Positions 44,258 through 53,253 are shown, numbered from the stretch's first letter. The stretch is 64,000 bases of DNA from Shuttleworthella satelles DSM 14600 (GCF_000160115.1 NZ_GG665866.1:62001-126000); one strand, 5' to 3'. Translations and numbers: made by a program. The notes: generated from the sequence alone by a model not told the origin.

Positions 44258-44392
44258 AAACTGCCCGGCATTAATGCCGGACAGGAAAACTTTTTTGTTT
44301 TTCAATTGTCTACTTGACGGGATGCACACCAGTAGAAAGGCTTCGAAGGGATTTAATCTTCCTAAAAACAGAGGAACTGAAGGGGGGATTAA

Positions 44393-44800
44393 ATGGATCA
44401 GATCAATTGTCCTATTTGTAGAATGAGATGAGTAAAATCTTGAAAGACGAAAGCGGGCTCACAACGATGGTTATGTAGGAGATGTAAAAGCTCATTAACA
44501 CATGTCATAGACAATCGCTCTAAGGAACTTCAACTCTTAAGAGAGATGTTAAGGAACCATAGAGGGCTTTCGATCGAGAGATGAATAAAAGCGGTTTACT
44601 GGTGGTGCTATATGCATTCGCCAGAACCGCTTTCGTTATCTGAGATATTAAATACAATGCCCACAGATAAGAGCATTGCCGCCATATATAAAAAGATGAG
44701 TGAGAAGCAAAAACTAGAAAAAAGTCTTTCGATATGGGGCGATGCTATCGTCTGGAGCGACTTCCATAAGGTGGGTAGCTTCTATGATCAATGGGATTAG
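44393..44800 (+). pseudogene. IS1249/IS256-like transposase remnant
   Basis: The frame starts MDQINCPICRMR and continues past TGA stops to KTKAGSQRWLCRRCKSSLTH, the N-terminal zinc ribbon of IS1249-type transposases. After KELQ it jumps to MLRNHRGLSIER and KAVYWWCYMHSPEPLSLSEI, the normal C-terminus, ending SDFHKVGSFYDQWD. The DDE core has been deleted. Three in-frame TGA codons (the first at 44429-44431) confirm decay. Confidence 0.8.
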
Positions 44801-44827
44801 CTATCAACACGTTTTGTCCTATAACCC

Positions 44828-44856
44828 GATATTCAGCCGTTGACAGGCTGAATATC
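44828..44856. terminator. Terminator-like hairpin used as the IS target
   Basis: GATATTCAGCC (44828-44838) and GGCTGAATATC (44846-44856) form a perfect 11-bp stem with a 7-base loop, followed by CTCCCCTTTT. It would have ended the hydrogenase transcript before the IS element entered next to it. Confidence 0.65.
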
Positions 44857-44906
44857 CTCCCCTTTTATGCTATGGTTTTGGGTCTCCCGGGTTCGTTGCT
44901 GCCCGG

Positions 44907-45533
44907 TCAGTTATGAAAATTCTCTTTGAGGACAAGCTCATCTTTTATTTTCTGGAATTCTTTCTCCCAGTCTTCGGAAGAAGCCTGCGGATTTTTCTGA
45001 TAGAATTCCTCCTCCAGATCCCGATTCATCTTCTCGATTGGAAGCTGCTTCTGATACACCTTCTTTTGATACTCCCAATACTGGTCTTCACTGTCGAACT
45101 GCTTCAGAATCGCCCTGTAAATCTGTACGGACTCCGGCGAAACATTTGCCGAATGAAAGTTTTCTCTCATTTCATCAATATATTTCTCCAGCTCACCATC
45201 AGACACATCGTAGTTCTTTCGGATCGCCTCATGGTAGAGACTGTTGAACTCCTTACAGTAGACCAGAGCACTCTCGCTTGCCTCTTTCTCTCCCAGACCT
45301 ATCGCTAAATAGAATTTCCTGCTCTGCTCATATTGATCCCTTTGAACAGACACGTGTTCTCCTCTCAGGAGGATCTCTCCTGTGTCTCCTTCTTCGATAT
45401 TTCGACGAAGGGTCTTCGCAAAATCCCCTACCTTTGCAACAAAGAAAAAATCATCACGACTCGCAATAACAATGCCTCCAAAAAGCAAACATCCAATCAG
45501 AATTCCTGGCAAGATATACTTCTTACACTTCAT
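44907..45533 (-). CDS. Membrane-anchored SurA-like protein
   Basis: A 208-residue protein with one N-terminal hydrophobic segment (YILPGILIGCLLFGGIVIA, about residues 6-24) acting as anchor or uncleaved signal. The rest is helical and charged. The blocks YLAIGLGEKEASESALVY, YDVSDGELEKYIDEMRENF and FDSEDQYWEYQKKVYQKQLP look like the N-terminal helical domain of SurA/PrsA-type folding factors. No PPIase domain is present. The role is unknown. The ATG at 45533 is preceded by GGGGAGAAGATC. It follows the pfkB gene by 52 bases. Confidence 0.7.
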   Translation of the reverse strand: MKCKKYILPGILIGCLLFGGIVIASRDDFFFVAKVGDFAKTLRRNIEEGDTGEILLRGEHVSVQRDQYEQSRKFYLAIGLGEKEASESALVYCKEFNSLYHEAIRKNYDVSDGELEKYIDEMRENFHSANVSPESVQIYRAILKQFDSEDQYWEYQKKVYQKQLPIEKMNRDLEEEFYQKNPQASSEDWEKEFQKIKDELVLKENFHN

Positions 45534-45585
45534 GATCTTCTCCCCTCCCTCCTTCAATGTGTCCACAGTGACATCATTGGTGATT

Positions 45586-46521
45586 TCATCTCAAGAAATA
45601 TTCTTCCCCGTCTGCTTGGTGCGTTTTTTTCTTCCATTCCATTAGTTGCCGCTCTGTCAGAAACCCTTTTGAAGCCCCCTTCTCTCCGATTTTGTAGGAG
45701 GCAAATACGATGGCATTTTGCAGCGCATCATAGGGGCTATGTCCATTGATATAGAAATGTATAAAGGATGCAAACAGTGAATCACCAGCTCCAATTGTGC
45801 TGACAATCTCTCTTGTGTTAACGGCCGGATATTCTTTGATTTTGTCATCCTCGCGCACATAAAGCAAAGCGCCTTTTTCCCCCAGACCAACAACAATAAT
45901 CTTATGATCGTATTGTTTTATGATTTGATCCAAAAACGCATATTCTTTTCCTATTATCTTTTCATTACTGAAAAACAAAATATCAGACAGCGCCATGAAT
46001 TCTCTATTGTATGCGTCCTTGACATCACCGATCACATGTACATCCGTTGCAATTACCTGATTCATTTCCTTTGCTTTTCTTAAAATCGGACGAGCAAAAT
46101 TAATGTTACATGGTATCACTACATCTGCTCTGGTCAAAGCCTTTTCTATATTTTCTGCTGGATACTCTGCATCTTGAATATCCTTCAGATCAAGGTTGAT
46201 TTTTCTTCGACCATCTTTATCATAAAAAATAACTGACTGTGGAATCTCATCAATACTGTCAATAACATAACTTGGATCTATTTCTTCCCTTGTGAACTCC
46301 TCTTTAATTACCGCCTTGTATATATCTTTTCCGATGATTGAAAAAATATCCACCTCATCACCTAAGGTTTTTAATGCTTTCGAAACATTGTATCCCACCC
46401 CGGAAACCGTTGTTTCAACTCCAAAAAACCTGTAATCAATTGGGGCATATTCAATCGGAAATTTATCAATTGCCACAGTAGTTTCAATGTTAATCAAACC
46501 TGCCAAGGCCACTTTTTTCAC
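45586..46521 (-). CDS. PfkB/ribokinase-family carbohydrate or nucleoside kinase
   Basis: A 311-residue sugar/nucleoside kinase of the PfkB family. Family marks: the N-terminal VKKVALAGLINIETTV, the GG-like hinge VSGVGYNVSKALKTLG near 40, and the C-terminal catalytic motif STIGAGDSLFASFIHFYI near 240 with the base Asp. Substrate is unknown; no uptake genes adjoin. The start is a GTG at 46521 preceded by GGGGAGGAGATT; frames further upstream are unsupported. The gene is clearly AT-richer than its neighbours, which suggests transfer (inference). Confidence 0.82.
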   Translation of the reverse strand: MKKVALAGLINIETTVAIDKFPIEYAPIDYRFFGVETTVSGVGYNVSKALKTLGDEVDIFSIIGKDIYKAVIKEEFTREEIDPSYVIDSIDEIPQSVIFYDKDGRRKINLDLKDIQDAEYPAENIEKALTRADVVIPCNINFARPILRKAKEMNQVIATDVHVIGDVKDAYNREFMALSDILFFSNEKIIGKEYAFLDQIIKQYDHKIIVVGLGEKGALLYVREDDKIKEYPAVNTREIVSTIGAGDSLFASFIHFYINGHSPYDALQNAIVFASYKIGEKGASKGFLTERQLMEWKKKTHQADGEEYFLR

Positions 46522-46595
46522 AATCTCTCCTCCCCGTAGATCAGCTTGCTTTTTTATATAATATTCATTGTTTACCTTCTTCGTCAAACGCGCAC

Positions 46596-46641
46596 AAAAA
46601 GAGGGATATCCTGCCATCTTTGACTGGCATATCCCTCTTTT
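46596..46641 (-). terminator. Terminator of nrdD
   Basis: AAAAAGAGGGATATCCTGCCA and TGGCATATCCCTCTTTT form a long stem with an 8-base loop, ending in A and T runs on both sides. It lies past the nrdD stop and before the pfkB start, and is effective on both strands. Confidence 0.85.
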
Positions 46642-46741
46642 CCTTTATGATCCTTGACCTGTCCGGCCTCCTGAAGAAAAGACCGTTCCTAACTTTTCCT
46701 CTGCATCATCCCTGTGGCATATCAGCCATGTATATCTTCCC

Positions 46742-48994
46742 TTACAGATGCAGAACCCGGTCCGCAATCTCAGCTGTCCTTCCCTGGTTCCAGAACTGGG
46801 TGCCGATATAGCCGCAGGTCCTTCTGGCCACATGCATCAGAGCCTGATCGGTATTGCCGCAATTTGGACATCTCCAGATCAGCTTGCCTGTCTCATCCCT
46901 GACAATCTGAATCTCCCCGTCGAATCCGCAGACCTCGCACATATCGCTCTTGGTATTGAGCTCCGCATAGACAATCGTATTGTAAATATGCTTCATGACT
47001 GCCAGCACGGCAGGGATATTGGACTGCATATCCGGGACTTCGACATAGCTGATGGCCCCGCCCGGAGACAGTACCTGGAATTCGGCCTCCTTGGACAGCT
47101 TGTCGAAGGCATTGATCTCCTCTGCCACATGGACATGATAAGAGTTGGTGATATAGTTCTTATCCGTGACATGGGGAATCTTACCAAAGCGCTTCTGCAG
47201 ACACCTGGCGAACTTGTAGGTGGTGGACTCCAGAGGCGTGCCGTAAACAGAGTAGTCGATGTTCTCGATCTTCTTCCACTCGTTGCACTTGTCATTGAGC
47301 AGCTGCATGACGGCCAGGCCAAATTTCTTGCCCGCGTCGGAAGTATGAGAGACATGCCTCATATAGTAGACGCATTCGGCCAGTCCCGCATAGCCCAAAG
47401 ACATGGTGGAATAGCCGTCGTAAAGAAGCTTGTCAATGGTCTCCCCGGGCTCCAGACGGGCCAGAGCGCCGTCCTGCCAGAGAATGGGCGCCACATCCGA
47501 GGGCGTTCCCAGAAGACGCTCATGGCGAAGCCGCATGGCCCTGTGGCAAAGATCCAGCCGATCCTCCATGATCTTCCAGAAGAGCTCTTCGTCTCCCCCG
47601 GAGGAGCAGGCCGCGTCGACCAGATTGATGGTGACAACTCCCTGATTGAAGCGTCCGTAGTACTTGTGCTTCTTCTCATCGTAATTGCCGGCCTTGCCGA
47701 TATTGCCAACCCCGGCATCCGTGAAACGATCCGGTGTCAAAAAGCTCCGGCAGCCCATGCAGGGATAGACATCTCCCTTGTACTCAAGCATCTTCTTCTC
47801 GGAGATATAATCGGGCACCATGCGCTTGGCGGTGCACTCCGCAGCCAGCCTGGTCACATAGAAGTACTTGCTTCCCTCCTCCACATTGTCATCCTGCAGG
47901 ACATAGATGAGCTTGGGAAATGCCGGCGTAATATAGTTGCCTCTGCGGTCCTTGATCCCCTGGATTCTCTGGCGGAGCATCACCTCAATGACCATAGCCA
48001 AGTCATCACGCTGACGGCCTTCAGGTACTTCATGCAGGTACATGAAGACTGTGACGAAGGGAGCCTGACCGTTGGTGGACTGGAGGGTAATCAGCTGGTA
48101 CTGGATGGTCTGGCAGCCGGACTCAACCTCCTTGCGAACCTCTTTCTCCACCAGCTCGTTGAACTTATCCTCAGAGATCTCAACACCGGCCTCTGCCAGT
48201 TCCTCACTCAGACGGTTTCGAATCTTCCTGCGGCTGACATCGACGAAGGGCGCCAGGTGAGACATAGTGATGGTCTGTCCGCCATACTGGCTGGATGCCA
48301 CCTGGGCCACGATCTGCGAAGCGACCGTGCAGGCCGTCGCGAAGCTGTGGGGCGTGTCGATATGGGTGCCGGAAATGCAGGTCCCGTTCTGCAGCATATC
48401 ATCCAGGTTTACCAGACAGCAGTTGTGCATATGCTGGGCGAAATAATCGGCATCGTGAAAATGAATGATCCCGTTCTTATGAGCCGCCACAATATCTTCC
48501 GGAAGCAGATAGCGGTTGGTGTAGTAGCGGGACCACTCCCCGGCCATATAGTCACGCTGGACAGACAGAACGGTCGGGTTCTTGTTGGAGTTCTCCTGCT
48601 TGACCTCCTCATTCTCCCGCTCGACAACACCGGCGATCTTCTGATCGATTGCGCTCATCTTGCGCATCTCGTTATGCTTGTAGCGATAGGTGATATAGAG
48701 ACGGGCCACCTTGTGCTTGCCGCTTCCCATGAGGGCGTCTTCCACCTTATCCTGGATCTCCTCAACTGACAGGTCGCGACCGGTATTCTCGGCATCCTTC
48801 ATAATGCCGTAAGCCATACCTGCAATCTCGCCCTCAGTCAGCCGCTCAGAGACAATTCCCTCCTCGTTATTGGCTTTCTGAATCGCCTTGATGATCTTGT
48901 CCAGATCAAAGGGCACGCGCTCCCCGGAGCGCTTCATCACATAGACCATGTGATTGCTCTCATCCATGTTTCCATCCAGACTCTCGTCGTACAT
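46742..48994 (-). CDS. nrdD: Anaerobic ribonucleoside-triphosphate reductase
   Basis: A 750-residue class III ribonucleotide reductase, a glycyl-radical enzyme making dNTPs without oxygen. An ATP-cone regulatory domain begins at MVYVMKRSGERVPFDLDKI. The barrel follows. Near the C-terminus a four-cysteine zinc site (CEVCGFDG and CPNCGN) precedes the glycyl-radical motif RRTCGYIGTQFWN. The length is normal. The ATG at 48994 is placed by GGGGAGGAAGAA; the ATG at 49042 is not supported. The activase gene nrdG is not adjacent, which is unusual. A promoter and NrdR-like boxes lie upstream. Confidence 0.93.
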   Translation of the reverse strand: MYDESLDGNMDESNHMVYVMKRSGERVPFDLDKIIKAIQKANNEEGIVSERLTEGEIAGMAYGIMKDAENTGRDLSVEEIQDKVEDALMGSGKHKVARLYITYRYKHNEMRKMSAIDQKIAGVVERENEEVKQENSNKNPTVLSVQRDYMAGEWSRYYTNRYLLPEDIVAAHKNGIIHFHDADYFAQHMHNCCLVNLDDMLQNGTCISGTHIDTPHSFATACTVASQIVAQVASSQYGGQTITMSHLAPFVDVSRRKIRNRLSEELAEAGVEISEDKFNELVEKEVRKEVESGCQTIQYQLITLQSTNGQAPFVTVFMYLHEVPEGRQRDDLAMVIEVMLRQRIQGIKDRRGNYITPAFPKLIYVLQDDNVEEGSKYFYVTRLAAECTAKRMVPDYISEKKMLEYKGDVYPCMGCRSFLTPDRFTDAGVGNIGKAGNYDEKKHKYYGRFNQGVVTINLVDAACSSGGDEELFWKIMEDRLDLCHRAMRLRHERLLGTPSDVAPILWQDGALARLEPGETIDKLLYDGYSTMSLGYAGLAECVYYMRHVSHTSDAGKKFGLAVMQLLNDKCNEWKKIENIDYSVYGTPLESTTYKFARCLQKRFGKIPHVTDKNYITNSYHVHVAEEINAFDKLSKEAEFQVLSPGGAISYVEVPDMQSNIPAVLAVMKHIYNTIVYAELNTKSDMCEVCGFDGEIQIVRDETGKLIWRCPNCGNTDQALMHVARRTCGYIGTQFWNQGRTAEIADRVLHL

Positions 48995-49059
48995 TTCTTC
49001 CTCCCCGTTTTCGTCCAAAAACTGTATCAATATCATAATCAATTTGTCGTACGAGAATC

Positions 49060-49088
49060 ATTATAGGGGCTTGCCGATTTCTTGTCTA
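49060..49088 (-). promoter_or_regulatory. Promoter of nrdD
   Basis: On the minus strand TAGACA (49088-49083) and TATAAT (49065-49060) are 17 bases apart, about 65 bases before the start codon. Confidence 0.7.
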
Positions 49089-49126
49089 TGTACAAGTATC
49101 ACAAAAAAGCACTAGATATTGTATGC
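49087..49126 (-). promoter_or_regulatory. Candidate NrdR boxes
   Basis: GCACTAGATATTGTATGC (49109-49126) resembles the 16-bp NrdR palindrome ACAC-ATATAT-GTGT. A weaker match, TATGTACAAGTATCAC, is at 49087-49102 beside the -35. The spacing between boxes is shorter than usual, so the call is tentative. Confidence 0.35.
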
Positions 49127-49347
49127 GTTTTTTCTTTTAATACATCATATTCCTATATTGACCTCTTTGCCCTCATATGTTATGTGTCGCATAAATTGTG
49201 CGTTAATTTGACGCAATTCTGGATATTGCCTGCTTGAACAGGTATCGATTCTATAGCCATCGCCACAAAAACAGCCACCCGCGCTTGCCTTCGCTCTCGA
49301 TGAGCATCTGCAAGACAGGTGACTGCTTTCGTTGCTGTCATAAAATA

Positions 49348-49430
49348 TACGGCCGATGGGACTTGAACCCATACATCGGAAAGATACAAGAACCTAAATC
49401 TTGCGCGTCTGCCAATTCCGCCACGGCCGC
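49348..49430 (-). tRNA. tRNA-Leu (anticodon UAG)
   Basis: The minus strand folds as a class II tRNA: acceptor stem GCGGCCG with CGGCCGT plus discriminator A, D-arm TGGCGGAATTGGCAGACGCG, anticodon stem CAAGA/TCTTG with loop TTTAGGT (anticodon UAG), a long variable arm, and T-arm with GGGTTCAAGTCCC. CCA is not encoded. Size about 83 nt. Confidence 0.93.
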
Positions 49431-49559
49431 CCTTAAGAGGCCTCTCATAAGACCTCCTCTATCGTATTGGATTTTTTCCTATAATTCAATCCCTGCCAGG
49501 CGCAAAATCTGGCCGTCAAGAGCAGCTGCTCATCTCCCCGGATCCGCCAGAGGCGGATC

Positions 49560-49745
49560 CTGTCCCCAGACATGCCTCAAATACGCCGGACATAAATGGC
49601 ACCTATCCCCAGGCACGGATGCTGTCCTCAGACCTGACCCAAATATGCCAAACATAAATGACATCTGGCCGCCGGGACGAAAGCTGCTGTCCAAGACCTT
49701 CCGAGCGCAAATGAAATCTGTCCCCTCAAATTCCCCGGAAGATAA
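49560..49745. repeat. Degenerate 62-bp tandem repeats
   Basis: Units begin with CTGTCC at 49560 and 49622 and with CTGCTGTCC at 49684. Copies share the order CAGAC, CAAATA-GCC, ACATAAATG and CATCTGGCC with many changes; the third copy is weakest and runs into the end of lacZ. A perfect 9-bp hairpin GGATCCGCC-AGA-GGCGGATCC precedes them at 49540-49560. No gene is visible between the tRNA and lacZ. Confidence 0.65.
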
Positions 49746-52700
49746 AATTAAACTCCAGCTTCCTGCTGTTGTCGATGCAGTATTCCGGATGTACAAGAGC
49801 GCCCCAGCTGTCATCGCCTCCAACGCCCATCTGGGCCTTGGAAATCCGAATCCAGGTCTTATCCACCCGGGGCAGCTCATAGGCGTGCTGGGCACAGTCG
49901 ATCATATCCGGAGAATAGGGCAGAGCTGAGAAATGGAAGGGACTGTCAGCCATCGCAAAGAGGACGCCATGCCCCTCTGTATCCATACACTCAGCCCAGC
50001 GGACGTCAATCTTATTGCCGCACTCAGAGGGACGCAGATACCTGGCCATGTTGTCCGCCACCCGATTGGAGAAGAGATCAAGCTTTCCATGCGGACGGTC
50101 CGCATAGGTCTCCTGGGGTCCTCTTCCATACCAGCGCAGCTTCTCATAATCGGCATCCATGGTAAAGAGCAGGCCGAACTCCGGCAGCTGACCGATCTCC
50201 GCTGTCGGCTCCATCTCCAAATGGCAGGCCACGCTGCCATCGGAATAGACCTGGTAGCTCAAAAAGCAGTCCCGGCTCAGGCTTGTGGCCAGGTGATACG
50301 TGTAGGTCACTCTGACAGAATCCTCCAACTCCTCAACTCGATAGTAGTCAGCCGCCCTGCCGTGTTCCTTCATCATAGAGGAAAAGCTGCTGGCGATCTT
50401 CCACTGGCCTGACCGGAAGGGCTGCATATTCCCCAGATCATTCTCTGTCATGGGGCGCCAGAAATTGGGGCGGGAAATATCGCGAAAGAGCATTTTATCC
50501 CTGTAGCAATAGGAAACTATTCCCCCGAAGCGCCCGGAGAAGAGGACAGAGAAATCCTCTCCGTAAACGCCGGTATTCATCCAGCCCCTGACGATACGAA
50601 GCTTGCTCTTTCCATCTCCAACCAGACGCTGTCTGCCCTGTGGCCGTTTTTTTTCAGCCGCATTTTCTTCTTGATTTTTCGCTACAGCTTTATCAGGCAG
50701 GGCTTCGCCGTTTCCCAGTTCGCAGCCACTTTTTATCTCACAGCCATCTCCTGACACGCAGCTGTCTTTTGGTGCATATGCCCTCTTCGCCAGCAGGGCG
50801 CTGCTGTCAAATGCCCCGTAGACTCCCTGTCCATAGGCAACCTCGTGTCCTGCTTTGGCCCAGGCCCTATCCTCCCTGAGCCGGAAAGAAATCTCCTCCA
50901 CATACTCTCCCTCTTCCTGAGGAATCGGAATCGGAAGCTCGATGCTCTTCTCTGACATAGGAGCCAGAGAAAGCTGCAGGGGCATTTGCGCGATCAGCTT
51001 GCCCTCCCTCTTGAGCACAGCGACAGACTCGTACGCAGAGAGATCTGTGAAGAGGTTGTCATTGCAGATAGTAACCTGTCTGTCACAAAAGGTCAGCCGG
51101 ATACTGCGGTAGTTATACTTGACCTCCTGCATCTTGGGGGAGGCCCCATGTCCCTCTCCCCCGTAGACAATGCCGTTACCGGAGAAAGAGTAATCACAGG
51201 GGCGATCGCCGAAGTCGCCGCCATAGGCCTCATAGTCCTCGCCAAAGCGATTCTTAGTCGTAATGGACTGATCCGCGAAGTCCCAGATAAAGCCTCCCTG
51301 ATAGCGGGGCTCTGTATCCGTCAGATCCGTGTACTTATGCATCGCTCCGCAGGAGTTGCCCATGGCGTGGGCATACTCACAGCTGATGTAGGGCTTATCT
51401 GTCTCCTTTAAGGTCTGCCGGATCTGATCCACAGAGTAATACATGGTTGAATAGATGTCTGTCGTGTCCGGATAGCGGCTGTCATGAGTCACCCCCTCGT
51501 AATGAACCAGGCGGGAGGGATCCCAGCGCCGAAAATGCTGACTCATCTCATAGAAAACCGAACCGCCGAGAGACTCATTCCCGCAGGACCAGATCAGGAT
51601 ACTGGCATGGTTCTTATCCCTCTCGTACATAGACCTGGCCCGGTCCATCACCATGGCATAGGCCTCAGGCCGGTCTCCGGGAATCGCGGCCGACAGGTCG
51701 TTGGCTCCAATTATAATGGACTCCCAGACCCCGTGCGTCTCCAGATTGGTCTCGTCGATCACATAGAGACCCAGCCGGTCGCAATAGCGGTAGAAGACCG
51801 ACTGATTGGGATAATGACTGGTTCGGACCGCATTGATGTTGTTGCGCTTCATGATCAGCAGATCATTCCATATATCCTCTTTCGAGACTGCCCTTCCCCT
51901 GACGGAGCTGAACTCATGCCGGTTGACCCCCTTAAAGACGATTCGCTTCCCGTTGAGACACATGATCCCTTCTCTGAGCTCAAATCGGCGAAAGCCCACC
52001 GGCTCCTCAATCAGTTCCAGCAGCTGCCCGTCGTAATCTAAAAGACGGATCTGAAGGCGGTAGAGATAGGGATCCTCGGCGGACCAGAGTCTCGGCTCAT
52101 CTAGGCTCAGACTTGCCCCGCAGCGTCTGATCCCAGCCTTGCCCGCTTTCTCATCCACTGCCTGTGCGCAATCGTCGCTCTGTTCTTTTTCTCTTCCTGT
52201 ACGCGCGCAATCGTCAATCTGTTCACTTGTCCTGCCTGCACGCGCGCAGTCGTCGCTCTGTCCACTTGCCCTGTCTGCCTGCGCGCAGTCATCGCTCTGT
52301 CCACTTGCCCTGTCTGCACGCGCGCAGTCGCTTCCGGCTCCGGCACATTCGCTGACTTTTAGCTCCCCGCAGACCTCCCGCTCTTGATCCATCAATACAA
52401 GCTCTGCGACAGCTCCCGGACAAGCCCCCTGCAGCTTCATTTCCACGTTCAGACTGCCGGTGGCAAAATCGTCCGCAAGACTGCTGGTCAGTTTGAGATC
52501 TCTGAGATGGAGCCTTGGAACCGTATAGAGAAATACCTCCCGGAAAATGCCGGAAAAGCGAAAGAAGTCCTGATCCTCATACCAGGATCCTGCAGAGAAG
52601 CGGAAGACCGCGACAGCCAGCTTATTCTCCCCAGCCAGAAGATAGGGAGTCAGGTCGAATTCAGAGGGAGTGAAGGAATCCTCCGAATAACCCACATAAT

Positions 52701-53253
52701 GCCCGTTACACCAGAGAGCGAGGGCGGATTCCACCCCCTGAAAGCTGATGTAGACTGGATTCTTCACAAGTGCCGAATTCTCTACAGATGCCGCATTCTC
52801 CCGCAGAGTCTCTCCCTCTTTGCGATCGCCCGCGGGCCTCTCAGACGAAAGGGACAGCCAGTCCTGGGGCAGGGTAAAGTACTTGACATAAGAGGCCACC
52901 GGATTATCAATGGAGGGAATCTGTCCCGGCATCAGCTCCTCTTTGCCGTCCCAGGGATACTGGGTATTACAGTACTGGGGAACTCCGTACCCTTCCATCT
53001 GAATATGGGCCGGTACCGGGATGGTCTTCCAGGCATGGCAGTCTGCCTCCATACGAAAGAAATTCCTGTCTGCCGCCGCCCAGTTGGGGGCAAAGGCGAA
53101 ATTCCAATCTCCATTTAATGAATAGCAAAAGGAAGAACGGTCACTCTTCATCTCCTCTTTGCTGGCGTAGAAGCGGTGATCCGAATGCGCTTCCAGGCGG
53201 TTCTGCTGAAAAATCCCGGGATCAGCCACGATATTGTAATCAAACTCCTTCAT
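49726..53253 (-). CDS. lacZ: Beta-galactosidase (GH2, LacZ type) with low-complexity insertions
   Basis: A 1175-residue cytoplasmic GH2 enzyme hydrolysing lactose or other beta-galactosides. It follows LacZ order: sugar-binding domain (NGDWNFAFAPNW, GVPQYCNTQYPWDG), immunoglobulin-like domain, barrel with VRTSHYPNQSVFYRYCDRLG, acid/base WSCGNESLGG near 558 and nucleophile YISCEYAHAMGNS near 623, then the large C-terminal beta domain. It is about 150 residues longer than usual because of three non-homologous insertions: near 136-165, 308-368 (four 13-residue tandem repeats, with SDDC in three) and 823-880. These look disordered and cysteine-rich. CGAGGAGACTT precedes the ATG. It is last gene of a five-gene sugar operon. 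Confidence 0.88.
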   Translation of the reverse strand: MKEFDYNIVADPGIFQQNRLEAHSDHRFYASKEEMKSDRSSFCYSLNGDWNFAFAPNWAAADRNFFRMEADCHAWKTIPVPAHIQMEGYGVPQYCNTQYPWDGKEELMPGQIPSIDNPVASYVKYFTLPQDWLSLSSERPAGDRKEGETLRENAASVENSALVKNPVYISFQGVESALALWCNGHYVGYSEDSFTPSEFDLTPYLLAGENKLAVAVFRFSAGSWYEDQDFFRFSGIFREVFLYTVPRLHLRDLKLTSSLADDFATGSLNVEMKLQGACPGAVAELVLMDQEREVCGELKVSECAGAGSDCARADRASGQSDDCAQADRASGQSDDCARAGRTSEQIDDCARTGREKEQSDDCAQAVDEKAGKAGIRRCGASLSLDEPRLWSAEDPYLYRLQIRLLDYDGQLLELIEEPVGFRRFELREGIMCLNGKRIVFKGVNRHEFSSVRGRAVSKEDIWNDLLIMKRNNINAVRTSHYPNQSVFYRYCDRLGLYVIDETNLETHGVWESIIIGANDLSAAIPGDRPEAYAMVMDRARSMYERDKNHASILIWSCGNESLGGSVFYEMSQHFRRWDPSRLVHYEGVTHDSRYPDTTDIYSTMYYSVDQIRQTLKETDKPYISCEYAHAMGNSCGAMHKYTDLTDTEPRYQGGFIWDFADQSITTKNRFGEDYEAYGGDFGDRPCDYSFSGNGIVYGGEGHGASPKMQEVKYNYRSIRLTFCDRQVTICNDNLFTDLSAYESVAVLKREGKLIAQMPLQLSLAPMSEKSIELPIPIPQEEGEYVEEISFRLREDRAWAKAGHEVAYGQGVYGAFDSSALLAKRAYAPKDSCVSGDGCEIKSGCELGNGEALPDKAVAKNQEENAAEKKRPQGRQRLVGDGKSKLRIVRGWMNTGVYGEDFSVLFSGRFGGIVSYCYRDKMLFRDISRPNFWRPMTENDLGNMQPFRSGQWKIASSFSSMMKEHGRAADYYRVEELEDSVRVTYTYHLATSLSRDCFLSYQVYSDGSVACHLEMEPTAEIGQLPEFGLLFTMDADYEKLRWYGRGPQETYADRPHGKLDLFSNRVADNMARYLRPSECGNKIDVRWAECMDTEGHGVLFAMADSPFHFSALPYSPDMIDCAQHAYELPRVDKTWIRISKAQMGVGGDDSWGALVHPEYCIDNSRKLEFNFIFRGI
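52166..52321. repeat. 39-bp in-frame minisatellite inside lacZ
   Basis: Four units of exactly 39 bp start at 52166, 52205, 52244 and 52283 (GCGCA-TCGTC-CTCTG blocks), with a partial fifth from 52322. The unit encodes 13 residues such as RASGQSDDCAQAD, so copy changes keep the frame. Confidence 0.9.

Larger units (their letters stand above)
43858..44331 (+). mobile_element. Internally deleted IS3 (IS150)-type element nested in the IS256-like remnant
   Basis: Imperfect 25-bp inverted repeats: TGATATGCTCCCCATATGGT... at 43858-43882 and ...GGGATGCACACCA at 44307-44331, 17 of 25 matching, starting TG and ending CA. The single frame inside joins the start of OrfA to the end of OrfB, so the middle of a ~1.3 kb element is missing. 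No target duplication is obvious. Confidence 0.7.
43800..44835. mobile_element. IS256/IS1249-like element remnant with target-site duplication
   Basis: Terminal inverted repeats of 22 bp (43811-43832 TTATAGGACAAAATGTGTTG..., and 44803-44824) differ at one position. The next outward bases are GAG and CCC, giving element ends at about 43808 and 44827. The 8-bp direct repeat GATATTCA flanks it (43800-43807 and 44828-44835), the target duplication expected for the family. Inside are an IS3-type remnant and a decayed transposase. The insertion split a terminator hairpin (see 44828-44856). Confidence 0.8.

Noticed and set aside
44393-44800. TGA read as a sense codon (recoding) in the transposase remnant
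   Set aside because: All other genes in the window use TGA as a normal stop where it occurs, and the same gene also lacks its core, so decay is the simpler reading.
46748-48769. A 673-codon frame antisense to nrdD
   Set aside because: NrdD is complete on the minus strand; no motif or start site supports the antisense frame.
49540-49560. Rho-independent terminator for lacZ at the 9-bp hairpin
   Set aside because: The stem is perfect but no T run follows on the minus strand.
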